In this document: positions 19,301-29,960 of the stretch, piece by piece
Position numbering within the stretch: position 1 is the first letter of the stretch
How the letters are laid out: the number at the start of each line of letters is the position of its first letter
Source: Chromera velia
Taxonomy: Eukaryota > Sar > Chromeraceae
Reading direction: 5' to 3'
DNA length: 30,000 bases
NCBI GenBank assembly: GCA_018398765.1
Contig: JAHBMJ010001196.1
Location: 913-30,912 of the forward strand
The notes under the pieces: generated by a model
Databases searched by the model: none
The model's input: only the letters and a program-made list of their open reading frames with translations
What the model was told of the DNA's origin: nothing
Program-made: the position numbers and the translations under genes

Positions 19301-19430
19301 TGAGTTGGTGTACGGATGGGGAGAGCACTAGAGTTTGGCATAAAGTTAGTGAGGGGGATAGAGTTGGCAGACACCAGAGGGGGAGGTGGAGTCGATGTGT
19401 CGATGCTGATCAAGGATGATGGAGTTGACA
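16340..19430. repeat. 3.1-kb purine-rich minisatellite
   Basis: A degenerate tandem array of units of about 27-30 bp with the approximate consensus GTGTGGATGGAGAGGGTGAT followed by GGAGTTG. There are on the order of 100 units on a G/A/T-rich plus strand with very little C. Longer units also recur: the block holding GCATGGAGTTAAGCTTAAAG occurs at 17701 and again at 18247, and its downstream neighbours repeat in the same order, giving a 546-bp higher-order repeat. All frames through it (for example the His/Pro/Ser/Thr-rich minus frames) are by-products of the repeat. Confidence 0.9.
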
Positions 19431-19444
19431 TTGAGTCGGAGTTG

Positions 19445-19570
19445 ATATGCGCTAGAGCTGAGCCCCTAGAGTTAGGTTTTCCGATCTCCGTCTTCTCAGG
19501 TGCATGCTCTAAAACTAAGCTGCCGTATTCGATTCCTGAGAGCGTGTTCTAGAATTGAGCCGCCCTTGCT
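19445..19570. repeat. Right border motif of the minisatellite
   Basis: GCTAGAGCTGAGCC, CTCTAAAACTAAGC and TTCTAGAATTGAGCCGCC, the same motif family as 16234-16350, so the array is framed by two direct blocks. Confidence 0.5.
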
Positions 19571-20590
19571 TTTTTGATCGTGATGCAGCATGCTTAAAAG
19601 AAGTCTTTTCTCCTTCTTGCATGAGTCGGTTCTAGTCGGTTCTCCGCTTTGGCCTGTTTTTCCTCATTAACTGGTTCTGTATGCCTGAGGTTTTTTATCC
19701 AGGACCACATTAGGGAGCGGGCCGACAGACTACATAGATAACCACATATGTAGCATGCGGCAGGTAATGCCGAGCAAGTTGCATGATGCATGCATATGGG
19801 GTGGAGACACTTCCCGGACAGGGAGAAACTCCTATACCCCCCTCTTAATACCTAATACCTAATACCCTGTAGCAGCTGCAACCCCATGATGTGTGTAGAC
19901 GCGCGCCGCCGAGCGGCATGGGCCATGCAACGTGCGCAGCACCATCCATGGAACATCTCACATTTTCTGAGATTTTGCGCCTTCCGGGCCCCTATTTAGC
20001 TTGGCATTTCTTATATTTTTATTTCAGACGGGATTATAAAACACGTACAGATCTATTTTTTAATATATGCAAAATTGCAAATTAATGTTAGCACGCACTG
20101 TGCACACATACCCTAGATATTAATTTGTGGCCGTTCTATGCGTGTTTAGGTGTGCAAGACCAATCGAAGACTACAATTCAAAATATTTTTCCTTAAAAAA
20201 TCTAAGACCATCTCCCCCTTTCAGTGACCATTCTGCCTAAGTATGCCTAAGCATGAGGGAGGGGTTGTAACCCGGTTGTCTCCCTAGCCAAGCAAGAGCA
20301 AGCGACCTATGTTGTTGCTATATATTCGTTTACTTGTTGCTTTATTTTCTAACAGCTTTTCTACTCATCTCTATACCTATCTCTTACACGTACACACTTT
20401 TTCACTACTAGTCTAGTACCAGAGTATACCAGAGTGTTACATAGATTGGCAGAAGTCCAAATACTGTAGTCAGACATAGTCAGTCACTCCGTATAGAACG
20501 TGAAAAAAAAAAGAGTATGCAAATGAACAATCCTCTCAGGAGGCAGCTTAGCTCTGTTGAGATCATACTGTCTGAACTTGTTTTGCGTGA
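19571..20590. other. Unassigned AT-rich intergenic DNA
   Basis: No gene supported. A TGCATGCA occurs at 19787-19794. A tract with GTTGTAACCCGGTTGTCTCC near 20266 and a TATATATTCG near 20320 is unremarkable in isolation. Confidence 0.4.
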
Positions 20591-20599
20591 GAGGGGGGG

Positions 20600-21000
20600 G
20601 CTATGCCCCCCCTACCGGCCCTTTGCAGGGAGGCGTGACCATGAACTATAGGGCCTTGTATAAGGGGCACAAAAAAAATCGTTTATCCCACAGTATGGGA
20701 TAAGGAAGAGGCTTGTTCATGACAAATAGACTCATGGTCCAATGCGGTGGCGCCCACTATGGGATAAGCGGACCTATGCGGCGGTGCATATAGGATCTAG
20801 AAGGGGTGGGGGGTTCAGCTGAGCTTATCCCATACTGGCACTGTGGGATAAAAGAATTTTTTGGTGCCTTCATAGGCTGTGCCCTTAGCTGTGCCCCCCC
20901 CTTCCTATTCAAATTTTGAACTAAAGGGGGGGGAGCGCCCCCCTCGGCCCTTTGGGCAGGGGGGGGAGCATGGGGGGGGCATTGCTCCCCTCCCTCCCAA
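20600..21000. repeat. Foldback repeat with TATCCCACAG arms
   Basis: The left arm at about 20660-20703 (GGCACAAAAAAAATCG, then TTTATCCCACAG and TATGGGATAAG) is inverted at about 20826-20872 (CTTATCCCATACTGG, CTGTGGGATAAA, then TTTTTTGGTGCC). A third TATGGGATAAG lies between them at 20757. Outside the arms, both flanks carry C/G runs and a CGGCCCTTTG...CAGGG motif (near 20612 and 20942). It has no coding potential and looks like a non-autonomous foldback element. Confidence 0.65.
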
Positions 21001-22486
21001 AGTTTAGCCAGCATGATGATCGAGGGGTTTGTTATACATGCCGCGTCCCTTTTAGCCAACATAGTAACCGTTGATATCAGCTAAGATTCAAGCCAGCCCA
21101 ACCTTAACTCACCAGCCTTAAAATCGCACGCATTTGCATAACATATTTTTTTATTTTTAGGGGGGCAGTTTTATGTTTATCTGTTTATATGTCACGGACT
21201 CACGGTATTCACAGTGTTGCTCAAAATCCAAAATATGTCCCTCAAGCAACTTGCACGGAGCCGCCGCGATCCTAGCCGCGATCGCATATCACTTTGCAAA
21301 TACGTGCCCCTCAAGTAACTTATACAGAGTTATAAGTATTCAATCGCAAACGGTCCTGAAAAGCATATTTTGTGTGCATTATCATGGCCCCTGTCACTTA
21401 TCCATGGATGCAAGACATGTCCACGCCCCTGATGGTATGCATAAAATTAATCGACCCCGTAAATGGCCCCCCCGAGGCACTCACCTAACTGGTTAGGTGT
21501 AGTAGGGTATATCTTATGTATGAATGAATGCATACATTTTGTCTATCCACGTATGCAGAGGGCGTCATACAGGTGGCCGCCTAGCGGTGGCGGCGTCTCC
21601 CCCTCCTCCACGGTGCATGCTCATCGGTTAAGGCCAGCCATGACCGGTTCAAGTCCTGTATGAAGGCCTGCAGAAAAGAAATTAAAAAAAAGTTGAACCA
21701 TAAAAATTGGCATAATTATGCTTTGTCATCTTTTTGTAATTTAAAATCTAATTTAAAACATGTGTTTTAAGTTTGTTTATTATTTGGATACATGTATGAT
21801 AAGTATGCAAGGGGTCCTCAGTGAATTAAACGCTACACACTTCTCAGGACATTTTGTATATCTTCGTTTAGGCTATGGTATAGCTAATCAGTATTATTAT
21901 TAGGCCATATGGTTGGCAGCAGACTGATAGCTACTGATGGTTTGCAATGATATATGAATTGGTATTATATAATAATAATGACACACTTATATACCTAATT
22001 ATATATACAACAACTACTAGCATAAGAATTAAACTCATCTAGTACTACCGAACTACAGTAACTATATATAGTTAGAAAACTGATTTACCAAAAATAATTA
22101 TTGTAACACAACAGACTTCTTGATCGAATGCGAAGATGTTATATTTGCTTTATAAAATGACTTTTCTTCTAGCCTTTCTTCTTCTTTAGTATCCTGGATG
22201 CATTCTTTATCGTACTAGAAGCGTAGTATCTACGTGACCTCTCTGTCAACGGTTTCTATGTCATTCAGTTTTTTCACGATCGATCGAAGATTCAAACGGA
22301 AGATTTAATCCATTAAGTCTTTTTTGATTCAACGATTGGGCAGCTAGTCGGGCAGAAAGAAGACGTGGACTACTAGGACGTGGATGGGATCAAGTCGATC
22401 CCCCAACATGTGCCTGATTCACTCTGAGCAGCCATTCCTTAATTTGAGTTATTGATTTTCAGAAAACTTTGATGCGTGGCTGCTCT
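21001..22486. other. Unassigned AT-rich DNA
   Basis: No protein gene is visible. A tRNA-like B-box, GGTTCAAGTCC, lies at 21646-21656, with an A-rich tail starting near 21672. From 21700 to 22150 the DNA is strongly AT-rich. Confidence 0.4.
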
Positions 22487-22894
22487 TTAGCGTCCCACCG
22501 GAGGCTGTTGGGGAAGGGGAGGCAAATCAAATGCGGGAAAATACGCTGCCGCAGCTCCGCAGCACCCGGTGACCTCAATGCCGCTTCCCAGAAGCAGATC
22601 TCCATTGGGAATGCCACTAGGGCTTTGGCAGAAGGCGGAGAGATCCTGTGAGCTGACGCTGAAAGCACCGTTGACCAGAGTGCCCTCCTTATCGACGTTG
22701 AAACGTTTCTTCTGTTCGTCCCCAACCGGAGAAACCTCGAAAGACAGATTGACCTGTGACGCGTCAGTCTGCGTGATGGGGAAGATGCCTCCGAACGGAC
22801 TTGCGGCGGAGAGGCAGAAAACAGAAGCGCTGACGGCATCCAGACTGCATGCACACAACAACACCCACACACATTCTTACATATACCTACATGA

Positions 22895-22931
<37 letters not shown>

Positions 22932-24315
22932 TATATATATACACACACACACACAGTTGTGCATACATCCCGCCAGAAGGAAGTCTCTCGCTCTACTCCC
23001 CTATCTGCTTCTATCTGTCTGACTGACTCATCGCATCCCGCCAGAAGGAAGTCTCTCGCTCTACTCCCCTATCTGCTTCTATCTGTTTGACTGACTCATC
23101 GCATCCCGCCAGAAGGAAATCTCTCGCTCTACTCCCCTATCTGTCTGACTGACTCATCGCATCCCGCCAGAAGGAAGTCTCCTTCCAGTGTGGTGTTGCC
23201 CAACGAAGCAGAGAAGTCGACCACTGTTCCCTCTGTGCCCACCACCCAGCCTGCCCCTGCGAGTCCCGGATTGTCTCCAGGCGCCAGAGTCGGCACAAGG
23301 AAGGACTCCACAGAGGCAGAGAAGGACCCGTTGGTCTTCTCTCCCACCCTCACTGTGGACTTTTGAGGCATGGAGAAGGTCGTCAGCAGGTCTGCAAGAG
23401 TGGAACCCTCCGCCTGCATACAGAGAAAAAAACAATCGGCCGAGAGGAAGGAAGGCTATGTTGAAGGAATACAATACGACGCACTGGCCGAGGCTATATG
23501 GAAGACTCGCCATGGGTCCGACTGTGTAAAGAGAAAGCGTATGCCCACCTGAGGCTCAAGGAAAGTCCCGTCGAACTCATACCCGCACATGTCTGCCGTG
23601 TGGAACGCACTGAAGACGTTGTTGCCCTCCTCGGGCGTGAACGTGTTGCCTGCCCAGGTGATGCGGTCGAGGGTCAGGGTGCAGTCATCAGCAAAGCACC
23701 TCTTCTCCTTCTTACCCTTTCCTGCACGCACCATAGTAGTCAGGATGAATGAATCAACACTATATATGCATGTGCAGAGTACCAGTCACGACACCACCGC
23801 ACGAAATCCAATAACTAAACTCGCATCGAGCTGCTTTTCGATTGAGTGGCAATCTCCTACCCATACAAACATGCAAGCTTGTATTCAAGCATTCACAGCT
23901 TAATTATCTTCCTAGTTCGGTGCCTCGATGTTTAATTGCCTGCATGCGTACCGAACAATCCCAAATCCAGCTTCCCGAGTTTGCCCATGTCTAGGTCGAA
24001 CTTTGAAGAGCCGAGCTTGAAACCATCGGAGAGATCTCCAAAGTACCCAAATTTATCCTGCAGCAAGGCAGCCAGGCAGGCAGAGGGCCGACTTGCACTC
24101 GACGGTCAAAGACATAAAAACGCACGATGCCGCGCATGTCATTTAATTCTTCGCCTAACACATGCATTCCGTTGTAAAACAAGCTTTGCAAGGCTGAAGC
24201 AAGAACCAGGGCATGTCTGAGCCCTTTTGAGCAAACCTAAGCTGTCAGGTAGGCAAAACCTCACCAGAGCTCCCCGAGCACCGACGAAGACAAGGGCAAG
24301 GCTTGCGAACTTCAT
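22487..24315 (-). CDS. Five-exon secreted protein, function unknown
   Basis: Proposed exons on the minus strand: 24315-24265, 24057-23952, 23721-23549, 23413-23154 and 22844-22487. All borders are GT-AG and every junction keeps the frame (phases 0, 1, 0, 2), giving 315 aa and a TAA stop. Exon 1 encodes only MKFASLALVFVGARGAL, a typical signal peptide, so the protein should enter the secretory route. The ATG context is favourable (ACAAAATGAAG). The mature part starts DKFGYFGDLSDGFKLG, is Gly/Ser/Phe-rich with eight Cys, and looks all-beta. Two halves resemble each other (NGSFSASVESF in exon 4 and NGAFSVSSQDL in exon 5). No known family is recognised; a surface or wall protein is possible. It appears intact and host-like. 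Confidence 0.75.
22897..22954. repeat. (CA)n microsatellite in intron 4
   Basis: Runs of ACACAC with a TATATATATA interruption, lying in the intron between exons 5 and 4 of the secreted-protein gene. Confidence 0.9.
22966..23182. repeat. Tandem duplication of an exon-intron border
   Basis: Copies starting CATCCCGCCAGAAGGAA at 22966, 23034, 23102 and 23160 (periods 68, 68 and 58 bp). The last copy overlaps the 3' end of exon 4 and its splice donor (GATGA|GTCAGT on the minus strand). The other three lie in intron 4 and each repeats the same donor. Confidence 0.9.
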
Positions 24316-24860
24316 TTTGTTGTCGCAACGAGACGGATGTCACCGTGTTCTTTAGACAAATTTCAGTACGAAGCTTGTTTGGAGCTGAAAGCGTACAGCG
24401 ACACGCCAATCGGTTTCGTAAAACAATTAAGGATACCTGCGAATCCATCTATGTAGCAGGATTCAATGTCATGCAAACAATTTAAACAATTAATTAAGCT
24501 ATATATATACGTACGTACACGTCCGAAAAAGGGCAAGTATTGTCCGTATCCGATTTTCTTTTCGATCCGAAGGCGAAGTCAGATGAATCAAAGCCGATTT
24601 TCGGTAGATTTGCGCGCGCACGCGCACGGAATAGCCTCGACCGAATCGACCCCGCGCTCTCGCGACGCGCACGCGGCCTCGGACCGGGCCCGCCAGCGGG
24701 CCGCGGCCAAGCGTGCATGCATGCGATAGCTGCATGCATGCATGTTCGAAGCAAAAACGGCTGCATGCATCTGATGCAAGCAAGCTTACGAACGGCCCCG
24801 GAAAGCAAGAAAAATTACAACTGGTTCACGCAGTGCCATGCTATATGTAGCTGATTGAAG
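24316..24860 (-). promoter_or_regulatory. Upstream region with TGCATGCA cluster
   Basis: The palindrome TGCATGCA occurs at 24714-24721, 24731-24738, 24735-24742 and 24762-24769, about 400-450 bp upstream of the secreted-protein start. A GC-rich patch (24610-24715) lies between. TGCATGCA and GCATGC are known ApiAP2-type promoter motifs in apicomplexans; applying that here assumes a related organism. The region could serve the minus-strand gene or an unseen gene to the right. Confidence 0.4.
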
Positions 24861-25400
24861 CTACACAGAAAGTTGCACTTATATATAGTCAGGGCTAGAC
24901 TTAGGTAGAGTCAGGGTGGGGGCGTTACTAGGTGTTACCTGGTGTTATCCAGACGTATGAAAGATTTAATGTGTTTTTCTTAAAAAATACGATAGAATGA
25001 AGACTAAATTTAAGAAAATTTAAATGAATCTGTGACATAATTAATTTTCTTATATGAACTATCCTTTATTTTTTGTATAGAAAGCCGAAAAAATGTTTAT
25101 AATGGATCTAAAATTTACAGGAATAAATCTATAAACAAATTTATCAACAAATTTTACAACTTGTTATATCATCAAATTAAAAAACCTTAATATGAAGACT
25201 TAATCAACAAATGACTCTTTAATGCTTACTATGGTTTGAATATTCGTTTCATTTATTATGTGGCAATCTTCAAAGTACGTTCACTGCGGTGAGTTCATCC
25301 ATTTCAGGATCAGCGACCATCATCTCATTGCTCTTGATTTCACAGCCAAAAATTTATAAGGCATGGGACAGAAAGACAGAAAGAAGGGGTCTCTCTCCCC
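24861..25400. other. Unassigned AT-rich DNA
   Basis: No gene supported. A short GGTGTTACCTGGTGTTATCC repeat lies near 24930. The rest is AT-rich sequence with only short frames. Confidence 0.4.
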
Positions 25401-25407
25401 CCCGTTC

Positions 25408-25409
25408 TT

Positions 25410-25450
<41 letters not shown>

Positions 25451-25500
25451 TTTTTTTTTTTTTTTCTGTCTCTGTCTGTCCCTTTCTCCCCCCCCCCCTG
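25408..25500. repeat. (CT)n, T-run and C-run low complexity
   Basis: A CT-dinucleotide run (25411-25442) passes into a poly-T run (about 25442-25466), then TCTG repeats and a C-run near 25490. Confidence 0.95.
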
Positions 25501-26460
25501 AAACGTAATCATAGCTAGCACGAGGCTCAGATAACAGATTACCAGAAGGTCTGTTCCTAGAAGTGTTCCCTAGAAGTCCTACTTCAAAATCCAGTTCTTC
25601 TAATAGTCAATCTGAATGCTATGAACACAAGCCGTCGTGAAGCTATATCGATTGGAGTGGCTACGGGCGCGCGCGCTTCCGCTCGGTCCCGCAAGGCAGG
25701 CTTATGCGTTCTCTCAACGCCACCGACTGGCCCACGCCAACGCTTAGAGGCGGCGCGGCTATGAGCATTCACGTCACACATGCCCGTCCTCCCAAAGCGT
25801 GTGTTCACACACGATCTCAGATCTTATACTCAATTTCAATCGCTTCATTTCTCCTTGATGCTCTTTCCTTTCTCCCTCGCATCAGATTCGAATCACACAA
25901 GAAGTCGGTATGCAACGACCGACACTGGTTGTCGGACACTACCACAAGTGTATGCGTGGAGTGCCAACCATTCATCTTGAACGTCGCTGCCTTAAGCAAA
26001 CAAGAACGGGATGACGACGCATGCAAGCGATCAGTCACCACAAGAAGCTTCACGAATCTGTCCCTGCATATGAGCTCATGTAGAGATCGCCCCACAGCTA
26101 GTCATACACTTTCACTCATCATCCATCCACTCACTCTGTAAACAATGAATGACGACACCACAGGCACTCAATAGGCGGTGTCTACGCAGTGGAGCTCTCT
26201 TCCCGCAAAGTGGTTCTGGTTTGGCATACATCAGGGAGAAAACATCAGAAACGCTTTCACAGTCGGAAAAGACAAAGAGGTCCTGCGAATATACATGCCA
26301 ACTCGCTTCAGAGAGGAGGTACGCAAGAATACACAGAGAAAGATCAAATGTGCATGAGAAGATAAGAATCAAGACACAGAGAAAAGAATCTGTATCAAGA
26401 TGCATTAAAAGAAGAATAAAGAGAGATAGAAAAACATGAGAGGAAGTGTCCTCGAGTCAT
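25501..26460. other. Unassigned DNA
   Basis: Frames up to about 145 codons exist on both strands but show no motif, no consistent composition and no splice context that would support a gene. Confidence 0.35.
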
Positions 26461-26473
26461 TCCATTCAGCGTC

Positions 26474-26519
26474 AATGTGTCAGTGCGTCAATCAGTGTGT
26501 CAGTGCATCAATCAGTGTA
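26474..26519. repeat. Short tandem repeat, about 20-bp unit
   Basis: Two to two-and-a-half copies of TGTGTCAGTGCRTCAATCAG. Confidence 0.8.
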
Positions 26520-26574
26520 CACCTTTCCCTCCTCATAGAAGAAGTGCGTTAGCAACTTCTCAAGCTGTTAGTTG

Positions 26575-26771
26575 TATTTCATTTTCTTTCTTTCTCTTTC
26601 CACCTTTCCCTTGTTTTCATTCCTTCTTGTTCCACCTTTCATTCGCTAAGCCTTTCATTTCTTCTTCTTCTTCCCTTCATTTTCTTTCTTTCATTCATTC
26701 ATTCATTTATTCATTCATTCATTCATTCAATCATTCTTTCATTCACTCTTTCCTTCTTTTCTTTCTTTCCT

Positions 26772-26803
<32 letters not shown>

Positions 26804-26835
26804 TTCTTTCTTTCTTTCTTTCTTTCTTTCTTTTT
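26575..26835. repeat. (TTTC)n and (ATTC)n low-complexity tract
   Basis: A TTTC-rich stretch, a run of ATTC tetramers (about 26691-26750), then a long TTTC run (about 26757-26833). Frames through it are Phe/Ser/Leu or Lys/Glu/Arg repeats with no coding meaning. Confidence 0.95.
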
Positions 26836-27299
26836 CTAAGCAACAAGGCGCAAGGAAGTCAAAGAAAAGGGTGAGGAAGGATGGATTAACGAGAGCAAAG
26901 CAGATGACAAGAGCAACACAAAGAGAAAGAGACAAATATAAATGTTCCCATGAAACCCTTGTTTCTTTCCCCATCTCTTTCTTCCTTATCGAAGTCTACG
27001 GAGCTCCCTGAAGGCCTTGATTGCGTCCTTCGCGTTCTTGAGGTTTTCAAGCGGCTCCCAAATTGCTTCAATCTCTGAGTATCCCTTCGAAACCACACGA
27101 TACTCCAGCGTCCTCCCTTTCCCTCACATGTCAACGACCCTATCGACCTCTCACTCCGCCTCCTCGAATCTTAGTAAGAGAACACGGGGTGGAGGGTCTT
27201 CGGGGGAGACAGGGTACGCCTTCATATAAGAGATGTAGACAACTGGATACTTCCTGACTCCGGCGGGGAACATGAGTTCATAACTCACCTCCCCCGCCT

Positions 27300-28250
27300 T
27301 CTTATCAATCTCGAACGGCCCATACTAAATGTGACTCAGCTTGGCTTTCCGTTCGGAAGGAAGACGCTCACTCTCAAAAAATTTTTGGTGCACTAGCGCC
27401 CAGTCTCCTGGAATGAAAGTCGCTTCCCTTCTCTTCTGGTCGGCCTTCCTCTTTGCCTCTTCGTTCGCTCTCTCAAGTCGCTCCTTCACCTCTTTAAGGA
27501 GGACCTGACGGCACAGATAAAAGTCTTCCGCTGCCATCGCTGTGCGTCCTGCAACCAGTAAAGACGGGAAAGTCCTTGCCTCAAAGCCGTAAAGAACTGT
27601 ATGCGGTGTTGCCTTCAAATCCGAGTGCGTACTTGAGATGCACGCAAACTCAAGCGATGGCAGAAGCTTGGGCCATTCGGATTGATGATCTCCACAGAAA
27701 CATCGCAACATTGTCTCCAGCGTTTGGTTGTAAATCTCGCTCTGCCCATCCGTCTGAGGATTCCCAGATGATGACATCATCAGGCGGGTCCCTGCCAGTT
27801 TATGTAGTCCTCTCCAGAATTCTGCCATCCACCTTGGATCTCAATCTGACACAATCTCCAACGAGAGACCGTGGGAGCAGACAATGTGATCATAAAAGAG
27901 GCGCGCTGCTCCTTCTGCAGTGATCGTCGTCGCACACGGAATCCAGTGTGGTCTCTTGGACAAACGATCAACCACAGTCAGAATTGAGTCCACCCACTCA
28001 CCTTGAAAGTGTACACGTGGGAGGGCACAGACAAAATCCATCGAGACCGAATCGTAAGGTCGAGCAGGAACAGGCAGGGGTTGCAAAAGTCCGAAGGGCT
28101 TCTGATTCGCCTGCTTATTCCGGAGGTACGCGTCGCAGCGAGGAACATAGGCGGCGACTGAAGAGAACATGTTCGGCCAGTAGAAGTCTTCAATCAGTTG
28201 CAGGTAGGTTTTCTCAATCGCCAAATGTCCTGCGCCTAGGACGTCGTGGC
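27300..28250 (-). pseudogene. Gypsy integrase core and C-terminal part (fossil)
   Basis: Contains the integrase-type segments PYDSVSMDFVCALP, VDRLSKRPHWIPC, SSSGNPQTDGQSEIYNQTLE and TFIPGDWALVHQ in the family's usual order. A chromodomain-like signature (EAIWEPLENLKNAKDA) follows near 27000-27060. In chromoviruses that module directs integration toward heterochromatin marks. Confidence 0.85.
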
Positions 28251-28399
28251 ACTCAAAGATTAGATTTCTCTACAATTTCTTAGTAGGGATAGCCAACCTG
28301 TTCTTACAGTAGAGAAGTCCGTCTCTCATTTCCATATATGACAGTCGAAAGCGTAAGAAAGGCGGTGGCTCCTCTCGCTTCTGTCCCTCAGCACGCGGA

Positions 28400-29090
28400 G
28401 ACAGAAAGAATAGAGTATCTCAAAAGAATTTGTCTTCTCGGTAGCTATCTCTGACTTTCTGGAGAAACTCTTCATCTGGAAGGAGGCTACTGCTCGTCTG
28501 TAAATAAATTTCACAACCCATCGCTGTGTGTGCTTTCTCTGAAGGGGGACACCGAGACAAGGCGTTGGCGAGTGTGTTCTTCACACCTGGGAGGTACTTC
28601 AGTTTCACCCCTGGCTCCTGCAAGAAAGACATCCATCTCCTCACACGTCCTCGAACCTCTGCGTAAAACACTATTAAGTCGAGTGTCTTGAGGCTCTCAT
28701 GGTCCGTCCACACTGTCATCGTCTCACTGATGTACGGGCGCCAGTGTTTGAGGAGAAAGATAGCAGCAAGCAACTCCCTCTCTCTGATGGGATAGTTCCT
28801 CTCCTTCTTTGTCAGCGTTCTTGATGCGAAGGCTACCGGACGGAGCCAACCAACACACGGGTCCTGCTACATCAATGCACCTCCGAGTGCATTCCTCTGT
28901 TCAGACACGTCCCCAAAGATCTCAAATGGGCGTTTAGGATCGGGGATGTACAGGGAGGTGATGTTGATAATCGCTTCTTTCAGTGAGCAGAAGGTTGTTT
29001 TCATCTCCTCCGTCCACGTGAACTTCATTCCCTTCTTCAACGCCTTCGTCAGGGGCTGTGCGATCAACGCAAAACCTCTCACAAACTTCC
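28400..29090 (-). pseudogene. Gypsy RT connection and RNase H (fossil)
   Basis: Contains the connection-region type of sequence MKFTWTEEMKTTFCSLKEAI and RNase H-like ELLAAIFLLKHWRPYI, VWTDHESLKTL and YLPGVKNTLANALSR. It degraded the RNA strand during reverse transcription when the element was active. Confidence 0.85.
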
Positions 29091-29149
29091 GAACCCAATT
29101 GGCTGCCCCAAGAAAGATTCGCAGCTCGTGTAGGTCCTGTGAATCTGGT

Positions 29150-29960
29150 CAGTCTTGGATCAGCTCGAGTTTCAGGTGTTTGGGTATAATGCCCTTCGCG
29201 TCGATGACAAACCCCAGGAAGTGGGTGCTGTTGGTGAAGAACTCGCACTTCTTGATCTTGACATAGAGATTGCTCACTCTCAAGAGATCCAGTACCCACT
29301 TGACGTCCTTCACATGCTGTGCTAGTGTCCGGCTGTATACAAAGATATCGTTGATGAAGACGATGACACACCGGCCCAATACAGGTCGCATCGCAAGCGT
29401 AATCAGTCGCATGCTTGCGGGCGGTGCATTCGAGACCCCGAATGGCATCACCAGCCACTCAAACGTTCCCCACCTGGTGACGAAAGCCGTCTTGTAGCTG
29501 TCTCCTATTGTAATACAGAGCTGGTGGAAAAACTGACGCAAATCCAGCTTCGTGAACCATCTTTTTCCAAAGAGGGTCTCCATCAGCTCCTTTACATGCG
29601 GGAGTGGGAATGTGTCCTTCACCGTCACCTTGTTGAGAGGCCTGTAGTCAATCACCATGCGGAAGGCGCCATCCTTCTTCTTCACAAAGAATGCCGGTGC
29701 ACCAAAAGGCAACGTCGAAGGACGAATGAATCCCCTGTCCATATAGTCCTTCAACTGCTTCTTCATCTCTTCCAACTCTGCATAGGAGAGGCGATACGGA
29801 GGCTTCACAGGAGGCCGAGCCCCTGGTTCTAGCTCGATCTTGAAGTCCAGGTCTCCGCTCCTGGGTGGGAGCTTCGGAATCTCATCCGGAAACAACTCCT
29901 TGTTCTCCTTCAAGATCTCCCTTGCTGCAGGGTGCAGGGAGGGAGATGCCATCACTTTCT
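29150..29960 (-). pseudogene. Gypsy reverse transcriptase (fossil)
   Basis: Typical Ty3/Gypsy RT sequence, including PPYRLSYAELEEMKKQL, KKKDGAFRMVIDYRPLNK and FTKLDLRQFFHQ. It is part of the element spanning 27000 to the right edge. Confidence 0.9.

Noticed and set aside
16357-19431. His/Pro/Ser/Thr-rich proteins on the minus strand
   Set aside because: They are translations of the minisatellite; the repeat is nearly stop-free in several frames by composition.
21580-21665. Functional tRNA gene
   Set aside because: The acceptor and T stems cannot be formed in register, although a B-box-like word is present.
22459-22968. 169-codon frame with a Cys/Val-rich start
   Set aside because: The start is a translation of the CA microsatellite in intron 4 and the rest is the wrong frame of exon 5 of the secreted-protein gene.
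24494-24854. Arg/Ala/Cys-rich frames in the GC patch
   Set aside because: Four overlapping frames on both strands are open only because of GC-rich and GCATGC repeat composition.
25704-26141. 145-codon frame as a gene
   Set aside because: Low-information composition, overlapping frames of similar quality on both strands and no recognisable domain.
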